Source: Mastigocoleus testarum BC008 (GTDB lineage: Bacteria > Cyanobacteriota > Cyanobacteriia > Cyanobacteriales > Nostocaceae). Taken from it: a stretch of 64,000 bases of DNA. Shown here in pieces: positions 34,801 to 43,763 of this stretch (positions are counted from its first letter, which is position 1; each line of letters begins with the position of its first letter). The translations under genes and the position numbers were made by a program. Location of the stretch: the NCBI RefSeq assembly GCF_001456025.1, contig NZ_LMTZ01000098.1, positions 1 through 64,000 of the forward strand, written 5' to 3'. Under the pieces are notes generated by a model. That model ran no database searches, was not told where the DNA came from, and was given only the letters and a program-made list of their open reading frames with translations.

Positions 34801-35556
34801 GTGGGACATAAAATTCATCCAGTAGGATTTCGCTTGGGAGTAACCCAAGAACACCAATCTAGATGGTTTGCCGAACCGGAGCGTTATCCAGAGCTTTTAC
34901 AAGAAGACCACAAACTCCGTCAGTACATTGACAGCAAACTCGGCAGATACACTCAAAATAACGCCGGAATTTCGGAAGTTAAGATTGAGCGTAAAGCAGA
35001 TCAAATCGATCTTGAAATACGTACTGCTCGTCCTGGGGTAGTTGTCGGTCGTGGCGGACAAGGTATTGATGCCTTGCGTAATGGACTACGAGAATTGTTG
35101 GGAGGATCCCGACAAATTCGCATTAACGTTGTTGAAGTCCAGCGAGTAGATGCCGAGGCTTCATTAATTGGCGAATATATTGCCCAACAATTAGAGCGAC
35201 GGGTATCTTTCCGTAGAGTAGTACGCCAAGCAATCCAAAGAGCTCAAAGAGCTGGGGTTCAAGGTATCAAAATCCAGGTTAGCGGTCGTTTAAACGGTGC
35301 AGAAATTGCCCGAACTGAATGGACTCGTGAAGGTAGAGTACCTTTACATACTTTAAGAGCTAACATTGATTACTCTTACTGTACAGCTAAAACCATCTAC
35401 GGGATTTTGGGTATTAAAGTTTGGATCTTCAAAGGAGAAGTAATTCCCGGACAAGAAGAAGCTCCAGCCTCACAACCCCCTCGCGATCGCGAACCCGGTC
35501 GTCGTCGCGGACAACGTCGCCGCCAACAGTTTGAAGACCGCTCTAATGAAGAATAA
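34801..35556 (+). CDS. rpsC: 30S ribosomal protein S3
   Basis: The 251-residue uS3 begins with GTG and reads GHKIHPVGFRLG. It has a KH domain with GRGGQGID and a C-terminal part with RIVEYS-like GRLNGAEIARTEW. A Pro/Arg-rich C-terminal tail (RDREPGRRRGQRRRQQFEDRS) extends beyond the shorter bacterial forms. GAGGAAG before the GTG is a good ribosome site. Confidence 0.97.
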   Translation: MGHKIHPVGFRLGVTQEHQSRWFAEPERYPELLQEDHKLRQYIDSKLGRYTQNNAGISEVKIERKADQIDLEIRTARPGVVVGRGGQGIDALRNGLRELLGGSRQIRINVVEVQRVDAEASLIGEYIAQQLERRVSFRRVVRQAIQRAQRAGVQGIKIQVSGRLNGAEIARTEWTREGRVPLHTLRANIDYSYCTAKTIYGILGIKVWIFKGEVIPGQEEAPASQPPRDREPGRRRGQRRRQQFEDRSNEE

Positions 35557-35728
35557 TCATTAGTTATTGGTCATTGGTTATTGGTCATTGTTCACCTCTC
35601 GTTAGTTTTAAGTAACAGGTTATTGAAAAAACATGAGACTAAAGCAAATGAGATAAAAGTCCGAAATTCAGGACAAAAGATAAGTGACAAAAGACAAATA
35701 ACAAAACAAAAGTGACAGAAGACAAATT

Positions 35729-36145
35729 ATGCTAAGTCCAAGAAGAACTAAATTCCGCAAACAACATCGCGGACGTATGAAGGGTTTGGCGAAAGGTGGG
35801 ACCACGATTAACTTTGGTGATTTTGCCCTTCAAGCTCAAGAGCCATCCTGGATTACTTCTCGTCAAATCGAAGCTTCCCGACGTGCAATGACCCGTTACG
35901 TTCGCCGGGGTGGGAAAATCTGGATTAGAGTATTCCCCGATAAGCCAGTTACCATGCGTCCAGCAGAAACTCGTATGGGTTCCGGTAAAGGTTCTCCAGA
36001 ATTTTGGGTTGCTGTAGTAAAGCCAGGACGAATTTTATTTGAAATTGCTGGGGTACCAGAAGATACTGCTCGCGAAGCAATGCGTCTTGCATCTCACAAA
36101 TTACCCATTAAAACTAAGTTTATTACTCGTCCTCAAGAAACTTAA
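35729..36145 (+). CDS. rplP: 50S ribosomal protein L16
   Basis: The 138-residue uL16 starts MLSPRRTKFRKQHRGRMKG and contains SRQIEASRRAMTRYVRRGGKIWIRVFPDKP. It contacts the A- and P-site tRNAs. A repeat-like 172-base spacer with TTATTGGTCATTGG words separates it from rpsC, and rpmC follows after 13 bases. Confidence 0.97.
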   Translation: MLSPRRTKFRKQHRGRMKGLAKGGTTINFGDFALQAQEPSWITSRQIEASRRAMTRYVRRGGKIWIRVFPDKPVTMRPAETRMGSGKGSPEFWVAVVKPGRILFEIAGVPEDTAREAMRLASHKLPIKTKFITRPQET

Positions 36146-36158
36146 GGAGTAGCTTGAT

Positions 36159-36386
36159 ATGCCCCTACCAAAAATCTCCGAAGCAAGGGAACTGAGCGAC
36201 GAACAACTGAACTCGGAAATTAGTGCGGTTAAAAGGCAGCTTTTCCAATTACGCTTGCAAAAAAGTACCCGCCAGTTAGAAAAACCTCACGAATTCAGAC
36301 ACGCCCGCCATCGCCTTGCTCAGTTACTCACAGTAGAGTCAGAGCGCAAACGTGCAGCCGAGCAAAATACTAGCGAATCAGAGTAA
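36159..36386 (+). CDS. rpmC: 50S ribosomal protein L29
   Basis: The 75-residue uL29 is a short helical hairpin with ELSDEQLNSEISAVKRQLFQLRLQKSTRQLEKPHEF, close to L23 at the tunnel exit. AAGGAG stands 13 bases before the ATG. The C-terminal tail AAEQNTSESE is acidic and slightly longer than in many bacteria. Confidence 0.95.
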   Translation: MPLPKISEARELSDEQLNSEISAVKRQLFQLRLQKSTRQLEKPHEFRHARHRLAQLLTVESERKRAAEQNTSESE

Positions 36387-36394
36387 GTACGAAT

Positions 36395-36634
36395 ATGGCA
36401 GTAAAAGAAAGAGTAGGCATGGTGGTCAGCGATAAGATGCAAAAAACGGTAGTTGTTGCCGTTGAAAACCGCGCTCCCCACCCTAAATACGGAAAAATCG
36501 TTGTTCAAACCCGGCGCTATAAAGCTCACGATGAGGACAACCAATGTAAAGTCGGCGATCGCGTCCGAATTCAAGAAACCAGACCTTTGAGTAAAACAAA
36601 GCGCTGGCAAGTCAAAGAAGTTTTGAGCAAATAG
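36395..36634 (+). CDS. rpsQ: 30S ribosomal protein S17
   Basis: The 79-residue uS17 has MAVKERVGMVVSDKMQKTVVV, HPKYGKIVVQTRRYKAHDE and GDRVRIQETRPLSKTKRW. It is an OB-fold protein that binds helix 11 of 16S rRNA. It starts eight bases after rpmC, so the two are coupled. Confidence 0.97.
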   Translation: MAVKERVGMVVSDKMQKTVVVAVENRAPHPKYGKIVVQTRRYKAHDEDNQCKVGDRVRIQETRPLSKTKRWQVKEVLSK

Positions 36635-36747
36635 TAAACCAAGGCTAATAAATAAAATTTTTTATATAAATTTTTTTGTTAGTACTTGTTGTTGTTAGTT
36701 CTTGATTTTTGTTCGCAACCTAACAACATTTTTAGGGAGAAGAAATT

Positions 36748-37116
36748 GTGATTCAAGCCCAATCTTACCTTAATGTCGCAGATAACAGCGGTGCCCGTAA
36801 ACTAATGTGTATTCGGGTTTTGGGAGCTGGTAATAGTCGTTATGGTTTCATCGGCGACCGAATTATCGCTGTTGTTAAAGATGCTCAACCTAACATGGCA
36901 ATTAAAAAATCAGATGTGGTTGAAGCAGTAATTGTCCGCACCCGTCACAACATTCGTCGCGACAGCGGTATGAGTATCCGTTTTGACGATAATGCGGCAG
37001 TAATTATCAATAAAGAAGGAAACCCCAGAGGAACCCGCGTATTTGGTCCTGTAGCACGGGAATTACGCGAAAAAAACTTTACTAAAATCGTTTCTCTGGC
37101 TCCGGAGGTACTCTAA
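36748..37116 (+). CDS. rplN: 50S ribosomal protein L14
   Basis: The 122-residue uL14 begins with GTG (MIQAQSYLNVADNSGARKLMCI) after AGGGAGAAG. It ends with GPVARELREKNFTKIVSLAPEVL, the canonical tail. It is part of the bridge to the small subunit. Its last base is shared with the rplX ATG. Confidence 0.97.
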   Translation: MIQAQSYLNVADNSGARKLMCIRVLGAGNSRYGFIGDRIIAVVKDAQPNMAIKKSDVVEAVIVRTRHNIRRDSGMSIRFDDNAAVIINKEGNPRGTRVFGPVARELREKNFTKIVSLAPEVL

Positions 37117-37466
37117 TGTCAGTAAAGAAACAAAAGCCCAAGTTTTACAAAATGCATGTTAAGACTGGGGATACCGTACAAGTCATTTCCGGTAAGGATA
37201 AAGGTAAAGTAGGGGAAGTAACACAAGCATTTCCCAAGGATAGCAAAATCATTGTTCAAGGGGTAAATATTAAAACCAAACATATTAAACCCCAACAAGA
37301 AGGTGAATCAGGAAGCATTGCCACCCAAGAGTATCCGATTCACAGTTCCAACGTTATGCTTTATTCCACCAAGCAGAACGTTACTTCTCGCGTTTGCTAT
37401 ACCTTTACACCGGAAGGTAAAAAAGTCAGAATGCTTAAAAAGACTGGCGAAATTATCGATAAATAA
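37116..37466 (+). CDS. rplX: 50S ribosomal protein L24
   Basis: The 116-residue uL24 carries a KOW motif, GDTVQVISGKDKGKVGEV, and IVQGVNIKTKHIKP. It initiates 23S assembly. Its ATG overlaps the rplN stop by one base (TAATG). A 151-base spacer to rplE follows. Confidence 0.97.
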   Translation: MSVKKQKPKFYKMHVKTGDTVQVISGKDKGKVGEVTQAFPKDSKIIVQGVNIKTKHIKPQQEGESGSIATQEYPIHSSNVMLYSTKQNVTSRVCYTFTPEGKKVRMLKKTGEIIDK

Positions 37467-37617
37467 ATAGTGGATAGTGGGTAGTCAATTATGAATCCAA
37501 TTACTAAATATTAAATTCATAATTTATATTCATAATTCATTGTTTAGCTGCGTTAAGCCCAGTTTAAGTAATCTAAAACTTCTCTGACCAAGCCCAGGGA
37601 TAAGATAAAGAAAAGTT

Positions 37618-38163
37618 ATGCCAATAGCACTCAAGAAAAAGTACGAAGAAAATATAGTCCCCAAACTGATTAAGCAGTTCGAATATACGAACATTCATCA
37701 GGCACCTAAAGTAATTAAAGTTACTATTAACCGGGGTTTAGGAGAAGCTTCTCAAAACGCCAAAGCGTTAGAAGCATCGTTAAGTGAAATTGCAGTCATT
37801 ACCGGTCAAAAACCCGTAGTTACCAGAGCGAAAAAAGCGATCGCGGGTTTTAAAATTCGTCAGGGAATGCCTGTCGGTGTAATGGTTACCCTTCGAGGCG
37901 ACCGCATGTACTCTTTTTTGGAGCGTTTAATAAACTTAGCTCTACCCAGAATCCGCGACTTTCGGGGTATCAGTCCCAAAAGCTTTGATGGTCGTGGAAA
38001 CTATACCCTTGGTGTAAGGGAGCAGCTAATTTTTCCAGAAGTAGAGTACGACAGTATCGACCAAATCCGTGGAATGGACATTTCTATCATTACCACAGCT
38101 AAAAATGACGAAGAAGGTCGTGCCTTACTAAAAGAAATGGGAATGCCCTTTAGGGATAATTAA
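37618..38163 (+). CDS. rplE: 50S ribosomal protein L5
   Basis: The 181-residue uL5 shows ITGQKPVVTRAKKAIAGFKIRQGMPVG and LPRIRDFRGIS. It binds 5S rRNA in the central protuberance. rpsH follows after 21 bases. Confidence 0.97.
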   Translation: MPIALKKKYEENIVPKLIKQFEYTNIHQAPKVIKVTINRGLGEASQNAKALEASLSEIAVITGQKPVVTRAKKAIAGFKIRQGMPVGVMVTLRGDRMYSFLERLINLALPRIRDFRGISPKSFDGRGNYTLGVREQLIFPEVEYDSIDQIRGMDISIITTAKNDEEGRALLKEMGMPFRDN

Positions 38164-38184
38164 GTTCACAAGAAAGAGGAAACG

Positions 38185-38586
38185 ATGGCGGCAAACGATA
38201 CAATCGCAGATATGCTTACGCGCATCCGCAACGCCAATTTGGCGAGGCATCAAACTACAAATGTGCCTGCCACAAAAATGACTCGTAGCATCGCTCAAGT
38301 GTTGCAACAAGAAGGTTATATTGGCGAATTTGAGGAAGCGGGAGAAGGTGTAAAGCGCAACTTAGTGATTTCTCTTAAATATAAGGGTAAAAATCGTCAG
38401 CCTATAATTACAACCTTAAAACGAGTTAGCAAACCAGGTTTGCGAGTTTATTCCAATAAGAAAGATTTACCAAGGGTACTTGGTGGTATTGGCATAGCCA
38501 TTATTTCAACATCTTCCGGCATTATGACTGACCGAGAAGCGAGACGTCAAAATGTTGGTGGTGAAGTACTTTGCTACGTTTGGTAA
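38185..38586 (+). CDS. rpsH: 30S ribosomal protein S8
   Basis: The 133-residue uS8 has DTIADMLTRIRNA, SRPGLRVY-like SKPGLRVYSNK and GIAIISTSSGIMTDREAR at the end. The gene for S14, which precedes rpsH in many bacteria, is missing here, as is usual for cyanobacteria. A 143-base spacer with TCATTAGTCATT words follows. Confidence 0.97.
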   Translation: MAANDTIADMLTRIRNANLARHQTTNVPATKMTRSIAQVLQQEGYIGEFEEAGEGVKRNLVISLKYKGKNRQPIITTLKRVSKPGLRVYSNKKDLPRVLGGIGIAIISTSSGIMTDREARRQNVGGEVLCYVW

Positions 38587-38729
38587 TCACTGGTAATTTG
38601 TCATTAGCCATTGTTCATTAGTCATTAATTTGTGTTTTTTCTCATAACTAATTGAGAAACTTCATAAGCAAGATAGACAAAAGGTGAAAGACGAAAGACA
38701 GTCATACAAAGAACAAAGGACAAAATAAT

Positions 38730-39278
38730 ATGTCTCGAATTGGTAAACAACCAATTACCGTTCCTGCCAAAGTGCAGATAACTCTCGACGGTACAAAAAT
38801 TGCCGTTAAAGGACCAAAAGGAGAATTGTCCCGCGAACTTTCCAGCAACGTAAGTGTAGAGCAAGATGGCGATACACTATGGGTGAAACGTCAAGATGAC
38901 TCCCGTCTATCTCGCCAGATGCATGGTTTGAGTAGAACCTTAGTTGCCAATATGGTTCAGGGAGTTTCTAAAGGTTTTGAGCGACGCTTAGAAATCCAAG
39001 GGGTTGGTTACCGGGCACAGGTACAGGGACGTAATTTGGTTTTGAATATCGGTTACTCTCACCAAGTCCAGATAGAGCCCCCCCAAGGTGTTCAATTTGC
39101 TGTTGAAGCGAACACAAAAGTAGTCGTCAGCGGTTACGACAAAGAAGTTGTGGGTAATACAGCTGCGAAAATTCGTGCAGTCCGTCCTCCTGAACCTTAC
39201 AAAGGAAAAGGAATTCGCTACGCGAATGAAGTAGTCAGACGTAAAGCTGGTAAAGCCGGTAAAGGTGGTAAGAAGTAA
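38730..39278 (+). CDS. rplF: 50S ribosomal protein L6
   Basis: The 182-residue uL6 has MSRIGKQPI, two repeated folds and the conserved C-terminal PEPYKGKGIRYANEVVRRKAG. It sits by the sarcin-ricin loop. rplR starts three bases after the stop. Confidence 0.97.
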   Translation: MSRIGKQPITVPAKVQITLDGTKIAVKGPKGELSRELSSNVSVEQDGDTLWVKRQDDSRLSRQMHGLSRTLVANMVQGVSKGFERRLEIQGVGYRAQVQGRNLVLNIGYSHQVQIEPPQGVQFAVEANTKVVVSGYDKEVVGNTAAKIRAVRPPEPYKGKGIRYANEVVRRKAGKAGKGGKK

Positions 39279-39281
39279 ACT

Positions 39282-39644
39282 ATGAAACTTACTCGTCAAG
39301 AATCAAAACAACGTCGTCACAGACGTATCCGGGGCAAAGTCAATGGTTCTCCAGAGCGCCCTCGTTTAGCAGTCTTTCGCTCCAACCAGCATATTTATGC
39401 TCAAGTGATTGATGATACTAAGCAACATACACTGGCTGCAGCCTCTACTGTAGAAGCAGAAGTCAAGTCAAAATCATCCTCTGGAGATACCTGCGCGGCT
39501 TCCTCCGAAGTAGGTAAATTAGTTGCTAAGCGCGCTCAAGAAAAAGGCATCAGCAAAGTAGTTTTTGACCGTGGTGGTAATATTTATCACGGTAGGATTA
39601 AAGCACTTGCCGATGCAGCAAGAGAAGCAGGTTTAGATTTTTAG
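39282..39644 (+). CDS. rplR: 50S ribosomal protein L18
   Basis: The 120-residue uL18 contains RPRLAVFRSNQHIYAQVIDD and GRIKALADAAREAGLDF. It binds 5S rRNA with L5. The stop is followed at once by a 15-base tandem repeat that also resembles the last codons of the gene. Confidence 0.97.
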   Translation: MKLTRQESKQRRHRRIRGKVNGSPERPRLAVFRSNQHIYAQVIDDTKQHTLAAASTVEAEVKSKSSSGDTCAASSEVGKLVAKRAQEKGISKVVFDRGGNIYHGRIKALADAAREAGLDF

Positions 39645-39645
39645 G

Positions 39646-39720
39646 TTTAGATTTTCAAGATTTAGATTTTCAAGATTTAGATTTTCAAGATTTGGATTTT
39701 CAAGATTTTAGATTTTCAAA
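39646..39720. repeat. Five tandem 15-base repeats in the rplR-rpsE spacer
   Basis: TTTAGATTTTCAAGA is repeated exactly at 39646, 39661 and 39676, then as TTTGGATTTTCAAGA (39691) and TTTTAGATTTTCAAA (39706). It begins one base after the rplR stop codon, and the last rplR codons (GGTTTAGATTTT) are similar, so the array may have grown from the gene end. Confidence 0.9.
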
Positions 39721-39957
39721 TTTGTTATTGCTGATTATTCATTAGTCATTGCTCATAAGCAGTTGTGGATTTTCACCCTAGCGCTCAGAGAATAGCAGTA
39801 ACATAAGATCTAAGTATTAAGAGTCAACCTTAGTCATAAATCGTAGCTCATAAGAGTGTGGCGTTAGCCATAGACTGTTAGTTTAGAGTGCGCCTTATAG
39901 CGTAAGCGTACTGTAAGTATTGCGCATTAACTGATAACCAAAAAACACAGTATTTAT
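39721..39957. other. Remaining spacer between rplR and rpsE
   Basis: With the tandem array the gap is 313 bases, by far the longest within this half of the operon. Nothing coding is seen. The words TTATAGCGTAAGCG (about 39895-39908) resemble other extragenic elements here. A second promoter for rpsE onward is possible but not evident. Confidence 0.4.
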
Positions 39958-40485
39958 ATGGCAAATAATCGTCGTAAAACAAGTCGCGCCAAAAAAGAAG
40001 AAACTAACTGGCAAGAACGTGTTATTCAAATCCGACGTGTTAGCAAGGTAGTAAAAGGCGGTAAAAAACTCAGCTTCCGTGCCATTGTTGTCGTTGGTAA
40101 CGAACGCGGTCAAGTTGGAGTTGGAGTTGGTAAAGCTGCAGACGTAATTGGCGCGGTAAAAAAGGGTGTAGCTGATGGTAAAAAGCATTTAGTTGATGTA
40201 CCCCTTACTAAGTCTAACTCGATTCCCCATCCCACCAATGGTGTTGGTGGCGGAGCAAAAGTTATCATGCGTCCCGCTGCACCTGGTACAGGCGTAATCG
40301 CCGGGGGAGCAGTTCGTACAGTCCTGGAATTAGCTGGAGTTAAAAATATCTTAGCTAAGCAATTGGGTTCAAATAACCCTTTAAATAATGCCAGAGCTGC
40401 AGTAAATGCTCTTTCTGGTCTACGTACATTTATGGAAGTAGCGGAAGATCGCGGTGTCCCAATCGAGAATCTCTACGCGCAGTAA
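39958..40485 (+). CDS. rpsE: 30S ribosomal protein S5
   Basis: The 175-residue uS5 has RVIQIRRVSKVVKGGKKLSFRAIVVVGN in its N-terminal domain and GAVRTVLELAGVKNILAKQLGSNNP in the C-terminal domain. It helps decoding accuracy and mRNA entry. L30 (rpmD), which often follows, is absent. Confidence 0.97.
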   Translation: MANNRRKTSRAKKEETNWQERVIQIRRVSKVVKGGKKLSFRAIVVVGNERGQVGVGVGKAADVIGAVKKGVADGKKHLVDVPLTKSNSIPHPTNGVGGGAKVIMRPAAPGTGVIAGGAVRTVLELAGVKNILAKQLGSNNPLNNARAAVNALSGLRTFMEVAEDRGVPIENLYAQ

Positions 40486-40546
40486 TAATACTGAAAAACG
40501 TAATATTGTCTGTATTTAAGCCGACACAAAAATATCATAGAGAATT

Positions 40547-41014
40547 ATGAGACTAAACGATGCCAGACCCCAAAAAGGGTCCAAAAAACGTCCCCGTCGT
40601 CTTGGTCGTGGCATAGCTGCTGGTCAAGGTGCCAGTTGTGGTTTGGGAATGCGGGGTCAAAATGCCCGTTCTGGTAGTGGAACTAGACCTGGATTTGAAG
40701 GTGGACAACAGCCCCTGTACCGCCGCATACCAAAATTAAAGGGTTTTCCCTTAGTGAATCGCAAAATTTACACTACGATTAATGTAGAGAAGCTAAGTTC
40801 CCTTCCTGCGAATACAGAGGTATCTCTTGCTTCTTTACAAGAAGCAGGAATTGTTACTGCTGTTAAAGGACCCCTGAAAATTCTGGGGAATGGGGAATTA
40901 AGTACTCCGCTCAATGTTAAGGCGGTGGCTTTTACTACAAGCGCTCGTAACAAAATTGAGGCTGCAGGTGGGAGTTGCGAAGTTATAGACGCAAAGAAAA
41001 ACCAGGCAAACTAG
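40547..41014 (+). CDS. rplO: 50S ribosomal protein L15
   Basis: The 155-residue uL15 has the basic glycine-rich N-terminus GSKKRPRRLGRGIAAGQGASCG and the block FEGGQQPLYRRIPKLKGF. It is a late assembly protein of the large subunit. secY begins 51 bases downstream. Confidence 0.97.
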   Translation: MRLNDARPQKGSKKRPRRLGRGIAAGQGASCGLGMRGQNARSGSGTRPGFEGGQQPLYRRIPKLKGFPLVNRKIYTTINVEKLSSLPANTEVSLASLQEAGIVTAVKGPLKILGNGELSTPLNVKAVAFTTSARNKIEAAGGSCEVIDAKKNQAN

Positions 41015-41065
41015 TCTTCGTTTACTCTCACCAGCGCCTGGTTCACACTTCAAGGTAGCCATTTT

Positions 41066-42403
41066 ATGATCGGTCGAGATAAAGCCCCAACGGCTCAAGA
41101 AACCTTTATGCAGATGGCACAAGCAGCTGGGCTTAGAGGTCGGCTGCTTGTCACTCTTGGTATTTTAATGTTGATTCGTTTGGGTATTTATTTACCCATT
41201 CCAGGCATTGACCGAGGTGCCATCGCTGCTGCTGTATCTAGCGGTAATAATCAGATATTCGGCTTGCTAGATATCTTTACCGGTGGTGGACTTTCCGCTG
41301 TGGGAGTCTTCTCCTTAGGTATTTTGCCTTATATTAATGCCTCAATTATCATTCAATTACTAACAGCTGCAATCCCTGCTTTAGAAAATTTACAAAAAAA
41401 CGAAGGCGAAGCTGGGCGGCGAAAAATTTCCCAAATTACCCGCTATGTGGCTTTGGGTGGAGCAATTTTTCAAAGTACCAGTATTTCTGCATTTTTCCTG
41501 AATAGGTTTGCTTTAACTCCAGAACAAGGCGGACATGGGGCGGGAATATTCTTTATTGCTCAAACCGCACTAGCACTGACAGCAGGTTCGATGTTTGTCA
41601 TGTGGGCTTCGGAACTCATTACAGAAAGGGGAATTGGTAATGGTGCTTCCTTGTTGATTTTCACCAACATTGTTGCCTCTCTGCCAAGATCCCTAGGGGA
41701 TACAATTGACTTCGTGCAGAACAGTAACCGAGAAACAGTGGGTCGCGTGATCGTACTGTTACTTCTATTTTTGTTCACTACCGTTGGAATTGTATTTGTC
41801 CAAGAGGGGATGCGTCGGATTCCAATTATCTCTGCTCGTCGTCAAGTCGGTAGACGCGTATTTGCTGAGCAAAGAAGCTTTCTTCCCTTGAGACTGAACC
41901 AAGGTGGCGTAATGCCAATTATTTTTGCTACCGCTATTTTGAGTTTACCCATAGTAGTAGGACAATTCATTAGAAATGCGGATTATTCTCGGATTGTCAA
42001 TACTTACTTAAACCCTTCAGGTAGTGGTTCTTGGGTCTACGCGCTAGTTTATTTTGTTTCCATTGTTTTCTTTAGTTACTTCTATTCTTCGTTGATTGTC
42101 AACCCGGTAGATGTGGCTCAAAACTTGAAAAAAATGGGTTCTAGTATTCCTGGCATTCGCCCTGGTAAAGCAACTAGTGAATATATTGAGCGTGTTTTAA
42201 ATAGACTAACTCTTTTAGGTGCTGTTTTCTTGGGATTTATTGCAATTATTCCCACAGCAGTAGAAAGGGCTCTCAATGTACCTACCTTTAGAGGTCTAGG
42301 TGCAACTTCTTTACTGATATTAGTTGGCGTAGCTATCGATACATCTAAGCAAATTCAGACTTATGTTATATCCCAGCGCTACGAAGGAATGGTGAAACAA
42401 TAG
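41066..42403 (+). CDS. secY: Protein translocase subunit SecY
   Basis: The 445-residue polytopic membrane protein has about ten transmembrane segments and SecY motifs: YLPIPGIDRGAI, FSLGILPYINASIIIQLLTAAIP, QRIPII-like MRRIPIISARRQ and NQGGVMPIIFATAI, followed by NPVDVAQNLKKMG. It forms the central channel of the Sec translocon. In cyanobacteria it acts in both plasma and thylakoid membranes. Its last base overlaps the adk start. The SecG partner is at 54624. Confidence 0.97.
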   Translation: MIGRDKAPTAQETFMQMAQAAGLRGRLLVTLGILMLIRLGIYLPIPGIDRGAIAAAVSSGNNQIFGLLDIFTGGGLSAVGVFSLGILPYINASIIIQLLTAAIPALENLQKNEGEAGRRKISQITRYVALGGAIFQSTSISAFFLNRFALTPEQGGHGAGIFFIAQTALALTAGSMFVMWASELITERGIGNGASLLIFTNIVASLPRSLGDTIDFVQNSNRETVGRVIVLLLLFLFTTVGIVFVQEGMRRIPIISARRQVGRRVFAEQRSFLPLRLNQGGVMPIIFATAILSLPIVVGQFIRNADYSRIVNTYLNPSGSGSWVYALVYFVSIVFFSYFYSSLIVNPVDVAQNLKKMGSSIPGIRPGKATSEYIERVLNRLTLLGAVFLGFIAIIPTAVERALNVPTFRGLGATSLLILVGVAIDTSKQIQTYVISQRYEGMVKQ

Positions 42404-42963
42404 TGACGAGAATAATCTTCTTGGGACCACCTGGGGCTGGAAAAGGTACGCAAGCTAAGGCACTAGCAAAACATTGGAATATTCCTCATATCTCTACAGG
42501 TGACATTCTGCGTCAGGCATTAAGCGAACAAACTCCTTTGGGTATTGAAGCTCAAACTTATATGGATAAAGGAGAATTGGTTCCAGATCGCCTAGTAGAA
42601 GCAATGGTAGAAGAGCGGTTAAACCAAAGTGACACCAAGTCTGGCTGGATACTTGACGGCTTTCCGCGTACCGTTGTGCAAGCAGCTTTTTTAGAGAAAT
42701 TACTGCAAAACCTCAGTCAGGGGGGAGAGAGAGTAGTCAATTTGGACGTACCTGATGAAGTTGTTATTGAACGCTTACTTCAAAGAGGACGTAAAGACGA
42801 TACAGAAGATGTAATTCGTCGCCGTCTGCAAATTTATCGTTCGGAAACTTCACCGTTGATTGACTATTATTGCACTAGAAACCAGCTTGTGGTGGTAAAT
42901 GGTAACCAGTCTCTTGAAGATGTCACAACTGAACTGGAAGAAGCGATAGCTTCTGCTGACTAA
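42403..42963 (+). CDS. adk: Adenylate kinase
   Basis: The 186-residue enzyme starts with GTG overlapping the secY stop (TAGTG). It has the P-loop FLGPPGAGKGTQAKALA, the AMP-binding ISTGDILR, and DGFPRTV. The LID is the short form without zinc cysteines (LLQRGRKDDTEDVIRRRLQIY). It interconverts ATP + AMP and 2 ADP. Placing adk directly after secY is common among bacteria. Confidence 0.96.
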   Translation: MTRIIFLGPPGAGKGTQAKALAKHWNIPHISTGDILRQALSEQTPLGIEAQTYMDKGELVPDRLVEAMVEERLNQSDTKSGWILDGFPRTVVQAAFLEKLLQNLSQGGERVVNLDVPDEVVIERLLQRGRKDDTEDVIRRRLQIYRSETSPLIDYYCTRNQLVVVNGNQSLEDVTTELEEAIASAD

Positions 42964-43177
42964 TAGTTTGGGAGGTTGGGGTAGTTTCAGTGTCTTTAAC
43001 CTACACCGACACCTTCTACTCCTGACCTCTATTTTTTTCTGGGGTGCATTTAACTTTTGAATAAGATATATTAATAAACTGTTGATATATTATCAAAAAT
43101 ATGTTTAGCTGCCGCTGGTAGCTGTAGTCGAAAAATCTAAATATAAATCTCTTTCACTGAGTTGAGGAATAAGTAAG
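42964..43177. other. Spacer between adk and infA
   Basis: A 214-base AT-rich spacer. A secondary promoter for the infA half of the cluster is plausible here, but no clear -10/-35 pair was found. No hairpin terminator is obvious. Confidence 0.35.
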
Positions 43178-43402
43178 TTGTCCAAACAAGACTTAATTGA
43201 AATGGAAGGCACAGTAACCGAATCACTACCCAATGCCATGTTTCGTGTGGATTTGGATAACGGATTTAATGTGCTAGCCCACATTTCCGGAAAAATTCGC
43301 CGGAACTATATCAAAATCTTACCTGGCGATCGCGTCAAAGTAGAGTTAACGCCCTATGACTTAAGCAAAGGTAGAATCACTTACCGCTTGCGTAAAAAGT
43401 AG
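43178..43402 (+). CDS. infA: Translation initiation factor IF-1
   Basis: The 74-residue OB-fold factor reads LIEMEGTVTESLPNAMFRV, HISGKIRRNYIKILPGDRVKVELTPYDLSKGRITYR. It occupies the ribosomal A site during initiation. The start codon is TTG (43178), the only start consistent with the family N-terminus MSKQDLIEMEG. GAGGAATAAG upstream is the ribosome site. Confidence 0.95.
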   Translation: MSKQDLIEMEGTVTESLPNAMFRVDLDNGFNVLAHISGKIRRNYIKILPGDRVKVELTPYDLSKGRITYRLRKK

Positions 43403-43525
43403 CTTCATGTTCTATATTTTACCATAAAGCCATTTTTTAGTGGTAATGTTCAGAAAATTAACTGAATAAAATTTCAATAAATGTTATAATTTAATATTTG
43501 GATTTGGAGTCTAAAAAATCGGCAA

Positions 43526-43639
43526 ATGAAAGTAAGAGCCTCAGTTAAGAAGATCTGTGAAAAGTGCACAGTAATTCGTCGTCGCGGTCGAGTCATGGTA
43601 ATTTGTCCCAACCCCAAACACAAACAACGTCAGGGATAA
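43526..43639 (+). CDS. rpmJ: 50S ribosomal protein L36 (37 residues)
   Basis: This short gene encodes MKVRASVKKICEKC, then the basic stretch IRRRGRVMVIC, and ends PNPKHKQRQG followed by TAA. Cys11, Cys14, Cys27 and His32 form the zinc site of bL36. The length, the basic composition and the place between infA and rpsM all match the standard cluster. It is the smallest gene in the window. Confidence 0.97.
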   Translation: MKVRASVKKICEKCTVIRRRGRVMVICPNPKHKQRQG

Positions 43640-43763
43640 AAGTTTGGAGGTAAGTGGGAATAAGTTATTTATTTTCCCTGAAAATACTGGCCAGCACAAT
43701 ACAAAAATTACCCAAGTTACATACACACTAACTGTCTAGGAAAACTATTAGGGAGACTGCCCA

